A stretch of 64,000 nt of DNA from Cyclina sinensis (Eukaryota > Mollusca > Bivalvia > Venerida > Veneridae): the NCBI GenBank assembly GCA_012932295.1, contig JAAONU010000006.1:34521222-34585221 (forward strand), read 5' to 3'. Positions within the stretch are counted from its first letter, which is position 1. Every line of letters starts with the position of its first letter. The translations under genes and the position numbers were made by a program. Shown here one piece after another: positions 37,976-51,715 of the stretch. The notes beneath the pieces are model-generated. The model was not told where the DNA came from. It was given only the letters and a program-made list of their open reading frames with translations, and did no database searches.

Positions 37976-38679
37976 TAACAAAAAACTTAACTGCGTATCA
38001 AATTATCACAGATAGGCAAAAGCGTGTATAAATATATGAAAGTTACATTAAAAAATCATATATACCAACATAAAGAGTTTATATAAAATATTTATATTGA
38101 GATACATAGATAGATGTGTCGTCGATGTCACAATAATATAAATATAAAATCAAATCAACTCAGAAGTATAAGAGTATTACACTTACAAAAATATAGACAT
38201 GGAAACTAATATTCGTAGAAATTTACTGTACAGATACGCCATTCCACAGCTGAAGCAAAATATAGAGATGAAATCACAAAACATATAACAAATATAGTTT
38301 CCTTTAAAACATTATAAAAGCAGACACACACAAACATTCATCAATCTATTTTTGATAAACTTTGATGATCACGTAAAATAAACAAAGATATCACAGACTA
38401 AATTAATCACAGTATTATGGCTGGAACTGTGCGCACTGAACCTTATTTTAAGGCATTTTGACATTCAATACACGATTCAACATAGTGTAAATTATTTTCT
38501 TCCAACATTTTGAAGAAAATTAAACAATCTTTTAATGAGAAAAAAAAATCGGCTACGCTGCGTTCAAAAAATGAAAAGTGGAAAGATTTCCTACATTTTC
38601 TTTTCCCGCATATCATTTTGATTTTGACATTAAAAATATAGATGTCATATATATTGATCTATCGCTGAGCAAATATTCG

Positions 38680-41600
38680 TCACACTGCAGGATTTGAGTA
38701 ATATGTGGGTCCTGGTACTCCTCCAGAGGTCTGCGCATGTGACCCTGAAAAGGCCATATCTGTACCAGATACTGTAGAGGCCGGTTGTTGTGATGGATAA
38801 GGCGGCGGGTATGAGGAATAAGCCGAGGGTGGACATGATGACGAAGGTGCAACAGAAGCGGTTGCCTTCGAGACAAAGAACACCTTGTATACCATATAAA
38901 CAACGGCTACTAGAAGGGCTACTCCGACTAAGGTACCAACAACGGCTCCGGCGATCATTCCGGCATTGTTGTCATCCTCTGAAATTACAGTAAAATTATT
39001 AAATTAAACTCACCAGAGGATTTTCAAATAAATCATATGTTGTTTGAAAGATGTTGAAACCCTTCACTTATTATCTTAATGTCTAGACCGGTATTTAATA
39101 CATTTGTTGCTGTTATTGCGTGTTAATATGACTGACATGTTCTAAATATGATGTCTGCAAACATCGCAATGTTGTAAAAGTCATGAAAAGGCTAGAAAAA
39201 TGGGGTTTAAACAGCTACGGATTTGTTGGTAACTTGAAAATTCTGCTATGAATTAAATTATTTATATTGAACTTTTATCTTAAGACTTTTTTACCTTCTC
39301 CTGCATTTTATCCAGGAATATGTTCACTTGCAATATTTACTACAAATTATTACTAGGACAAGGGTCACCCTCTACGACATTTTTGTCCTACTGACATGTA
39401 TAATTCCTATAACAATGATACATTCATTTATTGATTCTCACATGTCTTCAATACGTTTTCCCTTTGGTCAAACCTAATTATTGTAAGATACCGTCACTAG
39501 GCTTCTTCTGTGTTGTCCACCAATGATTTAAATATATTTCAGGAACCGACCAATTCATGACAAAGTTTCTGTATTCACATACCTGACTGCTTTTCCTTAC
39601 ATAAATTGTTGCTACACTCCAAAGTATCAGGGGCACAAGTTATAGAGTTATCACAATATCCATCTAACCGTCCATCTAAATATCAAAACAGAAGAATTTA
39701 TAAATAAATTTGTAAATTACCTTGCGTTACACAATGTAGGTCAATGTATTTATTAGTATTTTTCCTTCTGCACAAGTTGTGTTGATCTGGCTATGATTTG
39801 TGATTTGTCAGGATTATAATTTTGGTAATTGTAATTCAATTCTCCTATTCATTACCGAAACATTGAGTATGTTTAAAAAACACTAAATTTACAGCAAATA
39901 AAAAAGACCTTTGCTAAGCAACAAAACTTTCTCAGTTGGTTTCGATTAATTTAACCATTGCTTGGTAATTCACTTTGTAATTTTAAAGGGGCTGTGCTCC
40001 AGATGACAAAAAAAGAAAGTTTTCTTGTATTATAAATTTCTTGTAATATTTATGACTAATGCTTAAAAAATAACTTACTGACAAAAAATAAGTCAAATAA
40101 TTACATTATAAATTGATTTTTTTTCCTTTCAAAGCGCTATACCGTAACGCGACGGTATAACTATATCGTATAAGATTTAAAGTAAATAGCTGTAATATCA
40201 CTTACCGCGATGGTAGTGACAGTAAAAGCATTCGAAATATTTTGTTAACATGAGGGTCCAGAGTTCAAATCAGGCTGGAGCGAAAATATATTTTTTATTC
40301 TATTTTGACTTTTATAATCAGTTTTGAAGTAAAATATTATGTTGTTATAATCTCACGGCATCTAAATATATAATTTATATAAAAAAAAAGTATGTCAAAT
40401 CTGGAGTACAGCCTCTTTAAAAGACTGTCCTTTTCAAAAAAACTAAAATTGCTTATCAGAAAGAAACAGTTAAAACACAGTCTCCCTAAACAGACAAAAA
40501 GTAGAGAAAAGGATAGCAAATATTAATTTATAGATCAATTTAAAAAAGGTGAAACTGCACTTGAAACTAGTTACTACCTTGTTTGCAGAAGCTGCTCAGA
40601 ACCCGGTACCCATTGTTGCAGACGACACAAATTTTACCGTCATCTAGACATCCGCCGTCGGTAAGACCGCTGCAGTCGTTCGAATCAGTACAGGATCCAC
40701 CAAGAGCACCGGCTGTAGTGAGTAAAATTTACTCTCAGTTAATATAACATTCAGAAAATTTTACATTAAACATGTTTTAATCATATGCAGGATGTATCTA
40801 CAAAGTAACACTTACTATGTCTCTCAAGACATTGTGTGATCGGACTTACAAACTTCAGACATTTTAAGAAAGATGTGATTACATATTGCAAAGGTGTGTT
40901 CATTGGTTTGTAGCTGGAAGTTTCAAATGTGTATTCAAATAACAATTCTAATTGTTAGGTAGAAGTAAATTCAGATGTGCGTTCGAAAAAACACATAATT
41001 ATGACAGGTAGTTGGTGATTCAAATGTGCTTTCGAAAATGCAATTTTGGCTGGCAGTTGGGGATTAAATATGCATTGGAAAATGCACTTCTGACCGATAG
41101 TTTTTTAACCATAAGTGAATTCTGAATTCTGCACATTTGGATCTTCCACTCTAAACTACAATGTACAAGCCAAATTCACTTACAAATTTATAGTCTGATC
41201 TTGTGAAATATACATGTATACTATTCAGTTAATACGTATAGTGTGTTTAGTGTCTTCTAAAACAACGCCTATCAGTGTTAAGCTGTAAAGTTTCAACAAA
41301 TATAAACTTCACTTTTTGACACCTCTGCTCGATTTGACCTCTGCTCTTTTTGACCTCTGCTCTATTTGACCTCTGCTCTATTTGACCTCTCTCTATTTGA
41401 CCTCTGCTCTATTTGACCTCTGCTCCATTTGAACTCTGCTCTATTTGACCTCTGCTCCATTTGACCTCTGCTCTATTTGACATTTTCACTGTAACAGAAT
41501 CTTGCACCTGGAATGCGGCTTATGCTTAATTACTCAAAGAACAACTGATGACAAAATCTTCAATCTTTCAGGATGATTGGGCATGATCTGTATATAACCC

Positions 41601-44600
41601 CTACTAATTCTGTCAATACTGCGTAAAAGGTGAAAGTTATAGGGGCCAGCACTTCGAAAAAACAATGTTCATAATACATGTTCACCTGCAGGTTCACCAG
41701 CCAGCGGATCCGTAACTGTTCCATAAAACTTTATCTTCCAGTAGTTCAATTCCATTGCTAGAAAAAAAAATATATTATATTTCTTTACAATTTGAAAAAA
41801 ATTGCAGCGTTCATTTTTTAATTTTGTAAAATTACGCAACCAAACCTCTGAAACAATGTTACTTACTTTACTTGATACGAAAATTGAGTTAAAAGTCAAC
41901 TTTCGCTACGTTTGTGAGCGGATCATCTTCATGTCTTCACAAGTAAAGCAAAGGTTTGTTTTCAGCATGACTTAACGTTGGCAAACTGTGCGTTAGATAA
42001 CGGTCATGTATCCAAGCTTTACAGAACCTATCGCGGTGCTACTATATAAAAAAAATCTATATGATTTAATATATGGCCAGTAACTAGTATTTATATATTT
42101 ACTGCACTTATATGATCGCTGCACTGAATATGAGTATCATTCCATTTAACATTCTGAAGCTCCGAAATATTATGCAAAACCTTATATCAGTTTCTATCAT
42201 CAATGTAAGAATGTTTAACCATCATTTTTGTGACCTTCTCTAGCAGAATTTATATGTTAGTCCGTTCTTCCTTTGCACTCTACTGTTATCATTTGGGTTT
42301 TTTTAATAACATCTAACTTATATTGATATAAACACAAGTATAACTGGAAATATAAATCAATATAAGCACGAAAGGCATGGAAGAAGTCCTAAAGGATTTT
42401 TTTTTAAACTAGTCCTTTTTATATAGAACGAACGCAACAAGTTTTATGTATTGTAGAAAAGTACAGAACTTTCACTTAAGTGATATTTTCAATGTTTCTC
42501 AAAAATGTATGTTAAAAGCTCTAGATAGTTCCAAATATCAACTAACACAGCTGAAATACTTTTCATTTTCATAAGAAAATGCAGTATTTATACATTTAAT
42601 TATCGTAAGAAACATGCGGTATTTATACTTTTCTTTATCATAAGAAAAATGCGGTATTTTTATTTGAACAAATAAAAGATCGACTCACAGGTTCCACCGT
42701 ATGCATCAGACATCGTTAGTGTCCATTCACCTTCGGGGTCCTCTCCCCAGGTGTGTACAGACATGAAGTCCCAAGTGATTTCAGAAGAGGCAGAATCATA
42801 ATACCTTGAACTGAATATTTTTGTCTGAGTACCCGACGGCGAATCAAGATAGAACTCGACGTCCCCTCGGAATGATGCCTTGTAACTGATTGTCACGACC
42901 ACGTGTTCTAGGTAGCCGATGTAACACTGTGTCGAATTGTAGGTACTTGTTATGTCTGTACTAACAGACGAACTGAAATAAGAAATAATGTACGTCAGCA
43001 TGACGATTTTCTGTAATTTATCTACTGTATACAGTTTTTACTGAAGCAGAAAACAAACCTTTGTGTAAAACAGAAAACGATAGTAAATGTAGCTTTGGAT
43101 AAACAAACCGTTGCATGATAAATACTTTTTACATATATCTAATTACTTATCTAATTATATCTTGATTCATCCACAAAGTTAACGTAACGTGTAAAAAAAA
43201 TATCAAAAGTTCGGTTTCAAGCTCAGATCCAGTCAAATTATCCATTGTCTTATCTGGAAATGAAAACCAATTACATGTTTACCTGTATACACCGATCTTT
43301 GTTGACGTACAACTTGTACTAGAAGGAACTGTAGACCAAGATGGCGCATTGTCCACCATAGCCTCGGCGTCCATCAACCCGAATCCAAACCAATGGCTCA
43401 CTGAAAAAAAGTAATATTATCAGCAATGAAAATATACGTAGTCTTGGTCTTCGTGTCTTAATTTCTTGACAATGAGCCCATCCAGAAAAGGGTTGGAAAG
43501 AGAAAGCTATGATAAGATGCTATGATATATGTCTTGTCTTTGCAAAGGAAGACAGTAAGAAAAACATAAACATTAAGCGTATTAACATAGTAAGGTCCTG
43601 TAAGTTCGTCTAGATTTTCTCTTCGTTGCGATGTAGTGTTATTGTGCTGTTATTAAGCATCATGCAGTTTATTATCATTGAAAGGTTTTGATTGTTTCAT
43701 TTCTGTACGAGTACTGGTCACAGATAAACAGTTATTGTAAAAACCTGATACAAACTGCAAGAGCATCCCCTTTACGTTTGTCTCCGTTCATGAGAAGACA
43801 CTGGACTTTCATGTAAGAGTTCCATTTTGCTCTGACTTAAGCTTTCTAATTTCCTTTACTTACTTACATGTATAAACGTTTCTTCAATGACAGTATAAGA
43901 GTCTTTCTTCATATCCATTTGCAAATGTAGTCCAATACATTACTTGTTAGGTGATGTCGTGTTTCTATTGCAGGCCATGCTCCAGATGTCCCCACTTATG
44001 AATGCTCAAAATGTCAATGCGACAAGCTCATGTTTATCCTTCAGTACTCGTACTTCTGGTTAAAGAACTCCTGTCTAGCAACAATCATCCTTGTAATCTC
44101 CTCCACCCTCTGAGTCATAGCAATACAGATTCTATGTTGTTATTCCAGCTGGGCTTATGTGTATTGCAGACAAGGTATGCCATACAAAGCTTTATCTCTC
44201 ATTCTTCATTCTTTGCCTTTGTATAGTTTACAATTCTGCCCAAGTCGGCGGAGTTTTTGAAATCGTCAAATGGCTGACTATGCAACATGATTAGAGCAGT
44301 GCGTTTCAAGTTCTGTATGAAGTCAAGTGTATGCAATTACACACAACATCTAGACTACAGTTTCGTCTTTCTGGCTAGATAAAACATGTAATTATGTAAA
44401 GTGTCAATGCTAAGTTAAATCTTACCCTCCTTCCCGACCCCATTTGTATAGAAACTGGCGTTGCTGTGGAGACCAGAAGATATTGAGTATTCTACAATCA
44501 TATGTTGAATATCTCTCCATGTCAGCGCTGAACTGAAATAGTTTTTGTTTCTGGTTTCTCGTATGTCAATAAACTAAAGTGTAAACTACAAAATAATTTA

Positions 44601-47600
44601 CTTAGGTCGTATTCAAATCTGATTCTACAAACTGAACTTTAATGTCAATAAATCTAGTATTGCTGAAAAAATGGAAAGCCTGACCTACTTTTACATTTAA
44701 TCGTATAACCTTTGAATTGTCACTGTACTGTCTATATTTCAAAAGACAAATTTCTACTTTTAACTTGTCAGATATTTTACTTACTTCCACTTATTTGTTC
44801 ATAAGACGTTGTACTTAAGTGTATGTCATAATTACGGAAAGTGTGTTATAATTTTAACTTACTTTGCTTGAAGCGTCAGTGCACAGATTCCTGAAGCCAC
44901 TGGGCAAGCCGAGGAAGTCCCTGAGAAATTGTTCACGCATGTATTTGCTGGCCCTGTGGTCGCCTGTGATTAAAGTAGAATTTATATCGGAAAACCATAA
45001 TGTATATACAAGTATTTTTTTCATTTAACAAGAATCGTCACCAAGCAAGTGCGAGAATGGATCGCGAAAGCCGTCTAGGTGAGAAACAGAAGTTCGTTTC
45101 GAGCAAAAAACATAAATTTTGTGGAACATCTTCGTCCTTAAATTGTTAATATTGATTTATATTTCAGTATTACTTTAACTGGTTTAATGCCCATAATAGC
45201 CAGAGTCCTTAGGCGCGCAATTTACCTAATCATCTTTACCAGGAAGGACCAAAAGCGGACTGTAATGCTCCGAAAAAAACTGCCAACTGTCTCATACAGT
45301 TTGGTATAAATATAGTTCGACATAAGCTTACAACAAGATTCTTGTAAGATGATATAGGGCAAGTACTTAGCGTAGAGTATGTCAAAAGCTGGACTCGAAC
45401 CCATGATGGTGACCTTCAATCAGTGAGAAGTTGAGTGATTTGAAACTAGCGACTTTAACTACTCGACCACGAAGACAACTCGAATTATTTATAGCTAACT
45501 ACAAAAACTAAAAGTGCTGTAATATTCACAATTTGTGCATTTGGGTAGTCCCCGCTGTACGTTCCGGCAAGTATGGCAGTGCAATGCTCGGAGTACCATG
45601 TTGGGGCGGTCGTCTCTGATACCGCGGCGATCGCTATGGTGTAGATACTGCTGGCATAACTATCTGCATTACAGTCATCATAGTTATCCCCACCGTTTCC
45701 AGACGCCCATGTATATATAGCCCCTTTTCCTCCTCGCCCCTAAAATATGTTATAACAGACTCTACTATTATTACACTCAGTGACTGTCTTATTTCAACGC
45801 AAGTTTTTATATACACGTGAAAGTTGAAGATGCACTCTTGCATTGTAGACGCAATTACAGAGTCAAAAGCTGAAGATGATACGTTTAACTAAAAGGTTTT
45901 GACAAATCAAACTTCTTAACGCCATACTTAGTTGGAAAGAACTTTTTTATGTCTGTAGACAAATTATAAAATCTTGAGAGAATGTAAAGATTGAGTCGTT
46001 ACCTGGTTAACTCCCTTTTCTAGTGCCTCTTCTTGAATCGAAGATAATTCAGAGAAACTTGTCCCATCGTCACTGGGACCCCAGCTGTTACTATAAATAT
46101 CGATGCTTGAGAGTTCATGCGTAAGTGCAAGGGCCTCGTCGGCATCAGTGGCTCCGTAATTCTGATCAAGTATTCGAATGGCTGGAGAAAGAAAGTATCA
46201 ACAGATCAAATTTGCACTGAAATGAGGCCATATTTGCTAAGATCTCTAGCATGCATAAATATACGGAAAAGGGGCACTCGGACATTTTGTTACGCTACTG
46301 AAAAAATCAATTGAAAATCAGCAAGAAAATTTCTCGTCCTATCCGGAAAATGATTTCAGTAAAGAATTAAAAGCCTGAATATTGTCTTTCCTAACAATGC
46401 CTTTTTTGTGTCAACTTCCAGAAAGAACATTACCATGGCAACGGTTTTTGGAGACAATTCTTAATGCTGTAAAACCCAACGTAACGTTGAATAATAACAG
46501 TTTTGTTAAAAGGTAGAATATATTAAAAAGTATAGAATCTTACAATGAAATAGCTAAAATTTAGATAAATAAATTTACCAGATTGATTATCTGCTAACAG
46601 AAATTTAGATAGAATCTAACGTCAAAATTAACGTATGTGAATTCATTTTTAATAAATATCGATTGTGCGAGTCATTTTTCAACACAACAGTTTTTCGTAT
46701 ATGTTCTATGCAAGAGACATTATCGTTTGTTCAAAATAAGTAAAAAGGCCCACTTCCAAAAATATGTTAGCGTGCCCATTTTACAAGTATGTTAGGGTCT
46801 CAGCTATGTTCGTTACACATGTAATCTACACAAGCCCTAATAACCTAAATGCAGTATCTGATATCTTCTAAAAAGCATTGAATTTTTCATTCTAATGTTA
46901 AAGACCTTATTATTCTTAAACACATTATTGTTCGTCTGTGCAATCAGAGTAGTTAAATAAACTGCATGAATGACTGACTGCCTAAAAATAACACATTGAC
47001 TGAATACATATAAGCTAAACTTCGATTTTTAAACGCTCCTGTATTCAAAAATGAAAGGTTTTCTTCCCAGTGTTTACATATACTATAAACATATCAAGTG
47101 TTCATTGTCGTTTTCTATATACACGTGTTTCTGCCATTGAAACCGGCCACATGCAGCAATTGAACAGGTTTAAATATTTTGATTCTGTATATGTTCGACT
47201 GTCGAGCATTCAAGAATGCTTAAATATTTTTCATCGATTAAATAAAATTGAAGAGTTCTCATTGTAGGTAGATAAATTTGAAGTTATGTTTGAAACCGAC
47301 AGTCAGTCGTTTGTGTTTTAAAATATTTTCCTCATAACAGATAGTTTTTTTTCACGACGTCATTTTTGTAACAGAAATGGAATTCAGTTTCATCTATGAC
47401 ATGTAAAACGTTGAATTGTAAGAAATATACAAAACAAATTGATATCATTTTACAACAGAAATGAAACAATATACAATACAACTGTTAAAAAAATATTACA
47501 CAAAGTTTTACATGGCATATTCACAACAGAACAAACCTTCCACTTGGGCAGCATTATAATGCATTTTCTCAGTTATCAAGATCTTAATTCACCTTCTGCT

Positions 47601-50600
47601 CAAAGATGCTTCTTTAAGATCTGAATTCACCTTCTGCTCAAAGATGCTTCATAAAGATCTGAATTCACCTTCTGCTCAAAGATGCCTCATTAAGATCTGA
47701 ATTCACCTTTTGCTCAAAGATGCTTCATTAAGATCTGAATTCACCTTCTGCTCAAAGCTGCTTCATTAAGATCTGAATTCACCTTCTGCTCAAAGCTGCT
47801 TCATTAAGATCTGAATTCACCTTCTGCTCAAAGATGCTTCATTAAGATCTGAATTCACCTTCTGCTCAAAGATGCTTCATTAAGATTTGAATTCACCTTC
47901 TGCTCAAAGATGCTTCATTTACCTTCTGCTCAAAGATGCTTCATCCTTTACTTCTGCTTCAACTTGTTACATGCTCTCAAAAAATACATCTATTACCCGA
48001 GATATATTTTAAATACGCGTAGTTACTTGAGGGCCTAAACATTCATCCAGACTAAAGTATTCTACCTGATATTACCTGGAATTGTAGCTTCGTAGGCCAC
48101 TCCGATAACACAGACTGTATTCTTGACGGCTCCAGCAACACCGGCACAATTTGTTCCATGTCTGAAACAGAGCAAGCACCTTTAAATGTTGCATGGGCGA
48201 TCTGGATATGAAACAACCGGACTGCTTGTTTTGGGTAGCTTTTAACCTTCAGAAAACACTTATATCTATAAAAAAGAGAGAAAGGGATTCAGTAATACCG
48301 TTTGGCTTTCCTCGAGCTTGATTGTTCCAGCCGTGTGTGTTACCATTGCACAAGACGCGGACATCCTTGCCACTAACAGCGACACCGTAAGAAAGAAATG
48401 CAAGTTAATAGCTTTAAAAAAATCAAAAGTACCTGAAAATGTTGATCAATATTTATGTTTTCAAACAGTGCTGATACTTCCAAGTCTTTGTTTTATTATA
48501 GTCTGAGAATTTAATCTTTTAAATCAGACAGAGAGTCTTGCATATCGAAGGCGAAGAATGATGTTTTCAAACATCACTTACCCATCCCCGGCGTCAACGT
48601 GAGACGGGTCTGGATGATTGTAAATATAGTCATAACTAAGTGCGGAATCCTGAAAAAAGTATAAAGAAGAGGAAGAAGTGTTAAATCTATAAAGTAATGT
48701 GTATTTTATCATTTGTTGTTGTTGTTGTTTTCTGTTGTTATTGTTGTTGTTGTTTTTTTCTGTTTTTGTTGGGGGGTTTTTCTTTTCTTTTTTTTGTAGG
48801 CTAAACGTTTAGAATCTGCTAAATGAAATATTGCTGCATTATGCGACAACACGCAGCACCTAGAAAAAAAAATTATATGAAACAAAATTTGTCATGGTTA
48901 TTAATATACCGGCGCCGCAAGGACATTTACTTGAGTCACTACTGGTATTATGTTTTTTTTTTTCTTAATTTTCCTTTTAATGATTTATTTTGGTGGGCAG
49001 AGTTTGCGATTATTACTTGAAAGGCGTTGTTTCTAGAGTTCCGGAATCATCTGAAATTATAATCTATTCAACTGGATGCAAGACGGCCTGTTTGCGATCA
49101 AATCGTACTGAATTTTTTGTAGAGCTGCCTTCTCTTACAAACATAAGAATTCCTGTACAATATTCATGGTGTGTAATAGCAAATAGTGTAGTTTTCAAAA
49201 CTGTTGACCTACTTCTGTATTTGATTTTGTAAATAAAAAGTTAGGGACATTGACCTAACTAAGTAATAACTAGAATTTCTTTACCGTTATGTAAAATTTT
49301 GATTCAGACAGATGACTTCATTTTTGCGATGAATCAAATATTTTTATTCCTGTTTCAGTTGTACGTAAATGCCGCACTTACATAATTGGCGACGAGATCC
49401 GAATGATCTATATCAATACCATCATCCACTATGGCGATTGTGACGCCACTTCCGGTAAAACCTTTGTCCCACGCATTGTACACGTTCATACCGGGACTTT
49501 GGCTGGTTTGCTGGAATCATATAACATAAATATAACATTTTTTCCAAGCTTAACAGTGACTGAAAATTTGTTTGGTCATACCAGAAAAGAAAACGACAAA
49601 AGCCCATTTTTCTTTCGTGCATTTTCTAAGAATTGTGTATAGAAGTTCAAAGATGATAACCAAAGTATTGTATCAAAACTAACTCTACAAAGACAGTTTA
49701 ATAAAATGAAAAAAAATCTTATTGAAAAAAAATCAATAACAATGTAGTTCCAAAGTCATGATACATTATTTTTTTGTGCGAAGACTTACCAGGTGCCATT
49801 GGTTTGACCACTGGGCATCACTCACTGTCACTGCTCTTTTTACTCTTTTCTGGGTTGTTACCTTTTTTGGCCTCAGCTGACGGAACAGAAATGATGAAAC
49901 GTGAGCAATAGTTAGATTATATACATGAAGTTCGAAGATATATAACTTTGCATTTTGATTTCATTTTTATAAAATGCATACTGAAGAATGCTGTGTATAT
50001 GAAGGGTATTATTTCCCCCTGAAAGCTGTGTATATTGAGGGTATTATTTCCCCTGAATGTTGTGCATATGAAGGGTATTATTTCCCCCTGAAAGCTGTGT
50101 ATATTAAGGGTATTATTTACCCTGAATGTTGTGTATATGAAAGGTACTATTTCCCCCTGAATGCTGTGTATATGAAGGGAACTATTTCCCCCTGCATGCT
50201 TTGTATATGAAGGGTACTATTTCCCCCTGAATGCTGTGTACATGAAGGGTACTATTTCCTCTGATCACTTACACAGTAAAAAATCCCTAATAAGACCACT
50301 GTATTTCAAAATCGTACAAAATAAGCAATTTGAAAGAATCAAAGTATAAATTTAGAACAAATGACACCCGCTATTAAGAGCGATTCAATACTATGATCAC
50401 TTTTTGACAGGTCACACAATCGACCTAATGCTGCATACTGCCTAAATCCACCTTCTTCCAATCATCAAAACAAATAGTTCTATATTTTCAAATTTTTTAA
50501 TTTATCGCCCACGTTATATCGGGTCATGGACTAATCTATCACAAAGTAATACTGCCTATGCTGCTGCTACAAAGGGTTGTAACATTGTTATGTGAAATGA

Positions 50601-51715
50601 TACAAGTCAAATATTTTTTATCTTTTTTAAATGAAAGACTTGTTAACATGCGAGCGGCATAGGGCCATTTTACACAGGTATTCAGAGACAAAAGATCTAA
50701 CAGTATTTACTTTGAATGTAATTGTTACTATTTTTTCATTAGATCAAAGATAACACCATACATGGTATTTACACAGTAGAGTGTCACAGTCTTTCATGTA
50801 CGCCGAGAGAAAAACAAATACACATGTCTTCCTCAAAACACATAGTGTAAATTATACCAGGGTAGGTAAAAATTGTAGGCATAAAAAGAATGCATGTTTA
50901 ATATAAGACCGTTACCTCAGGATGGGATTTTTCCAGCTCCTCAAATGTAACCCATGGCTTTAACTTGAACTCGTATTTTGAAAGTACCTAAAATATACAC
51001 GTTACTGGAAATACATATTCGATATCACAAATTAAATCGACTAATTGTCATAAATGACGATTAGCTGGACATTTATTGTCCATTGCCAATTAATATGAAC
51101 AATATTTGACAGAAAGAAACATAAAAAGTGACCCAGCACAAATGAACATACTAAAGCGAGAGCTCTGTCCCTTGAACTGCCCATTCTCTAGCTTTTTAGT
51201 TTTGAATAACGGACATTATAGCGATAGAACACTGAAATATCCGAAATTATTATTCTAAACACAGGTGTTGGGAAATATAAAGCGAAAAGAAATATGAAAT
51301 TATGTCACTGGCAGTATTAAGTAAAAGACTGAGTGTTAAATTATTTTCGAACTTGTACATACATCAATGTTTTGTTAACTGAACTATTTTTTAAACCAGA
51401 AACGTGCATAATATCAAGATCTTGTTATTTATATATTTTTTGATTTAATTAGTTTATGTTAATTTCACTTTATAAATCGTGGACAAATAAAACTTCGAAG
51501 GGTTATATTTTCAAAATAAATAATATATATTTAAAATACATTATATATTATCATACCTCTCTCTCATATTCTAAGCCCAAGGTTTTCCCAAACTCTCTTG
51601 CTTCATCTGGGGTTCCATCGTATTTGATTAAAATCCTTTCACTTGTTTGGTCGGTGGTTGATAAAACTTCCTCCACAAAAACAAAAACAAGAAGAAACAT
51701 TCCATTTTGCATCAT
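38680..51715 (-). CDS. Proprotein convertase (kexin/furin-like serine endoprotease), complete, 16 exons
   Basis: Calcium-dependent convertases cleave precursors after paired basic residues in the secretory pathway. Sixteen exons with GT-AG borders join in phase to 2199 bp (732 residues): 51557-51715, 50916-50987, 49790-49876, 49382-49510, 48582-48649, 48076-48161, 46003-46181, 45530-45739, 44863-44963, 44426-44532, 43283-43400, 42689-42972, 41686-41757, 40578-40712, 39583-39675, 38680-38978. Order: signal peptide, prodomain ending QKRVKR (residues 86-91), catalytic Asp135 (VDDGID), His173 (GHGTNCAG), oxyanion Asn275 (ASGNGG), Ser347 (SGTSSACP), then the P domain from about 400 to 557 (FGFGLMDAEAM, FRGDVEFYL, WGEDPEGEWTL). 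Two small cysteine-rich modules (about 558-633), a membrane span (about 640-664) and a proline-rich cytoplasmic tail with PPPY follow. The start is the first of two adjacent ATGs. All key catalytic residues are present. The exact family member (furin, PC5 or a mollusc-specific branch) cannot be settled by eye. Confidence 0.93.
41316..41481. repeat. 16-bp minisatellite in intron 13
   Basis: About ten copies of TTTGACCTCTGCTCTA, with a few single-base variants and one shortened unit, between the last P-domain exon and the first cysteine-rich exon. Confidence 0.95.
45389..45480 (-). repeat. tRNA-Ser-like SINE head in intron 8
   Basis: On the minus strand there is a D-arm/A-box-like GTGGTCGAGTAGTTAAAG, then an extended variable region, then a B box TGGGTTCGAGTCC (plus 45391-45403). 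The long spacing fits a class II (Ser/Leu) tRNA ancestor. The would-be acceptor ends do not pair, so it is a SINE or pseudo-tRNA. It lies 50 bp from exon 8 of the convertase. Confidence 0.5.
47577..47945. repeat. 38-bp minisatellite in intron 6
   Basis: About ten copies of a 38-bp unit, GATCTGAATTCACCTTCTGC plus TCAAAGATGCTTCATTAA, with few variants; the last copies are shortened. Confidence 0.95.
48712..48795. repeat. T/G-rich low-complexity tract with (TTG)n
   Basis: TTG repeats grading into T runs and GGGGGG, in intron 4 of the convertase. Confidence 0.85.
49978..50265. repeat. 35-bp minisatellite in intron 2
   Basis: About eight copies of a unit close to GCTGTGTATATGAAGGGTAC plus TATTTCCCCCTGAAT. 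The unit length is not a multiple of three, and the open frame across it is incidental. Confidence 0.92.

Noticed and set aside
36233..37981. Minus-strand frames with repeated SLSYSR.CPSFCC-type peptides
   Set aside because: They are translations of the 44-bp minisatellite; the unit is not a multiple of three and the frames close randomly.
38613..38993. Alternative frames over the last convertase exon
   Set aside because: The frame 38680-38978 joins in phase with exon 15 and gives the membrane span; the others are shadows.
45389..45480. Functional tRNA-Ser gene
   Set aside because: Internal boxes are present, but the acceptor ends do not pair and the variable region is irregular.
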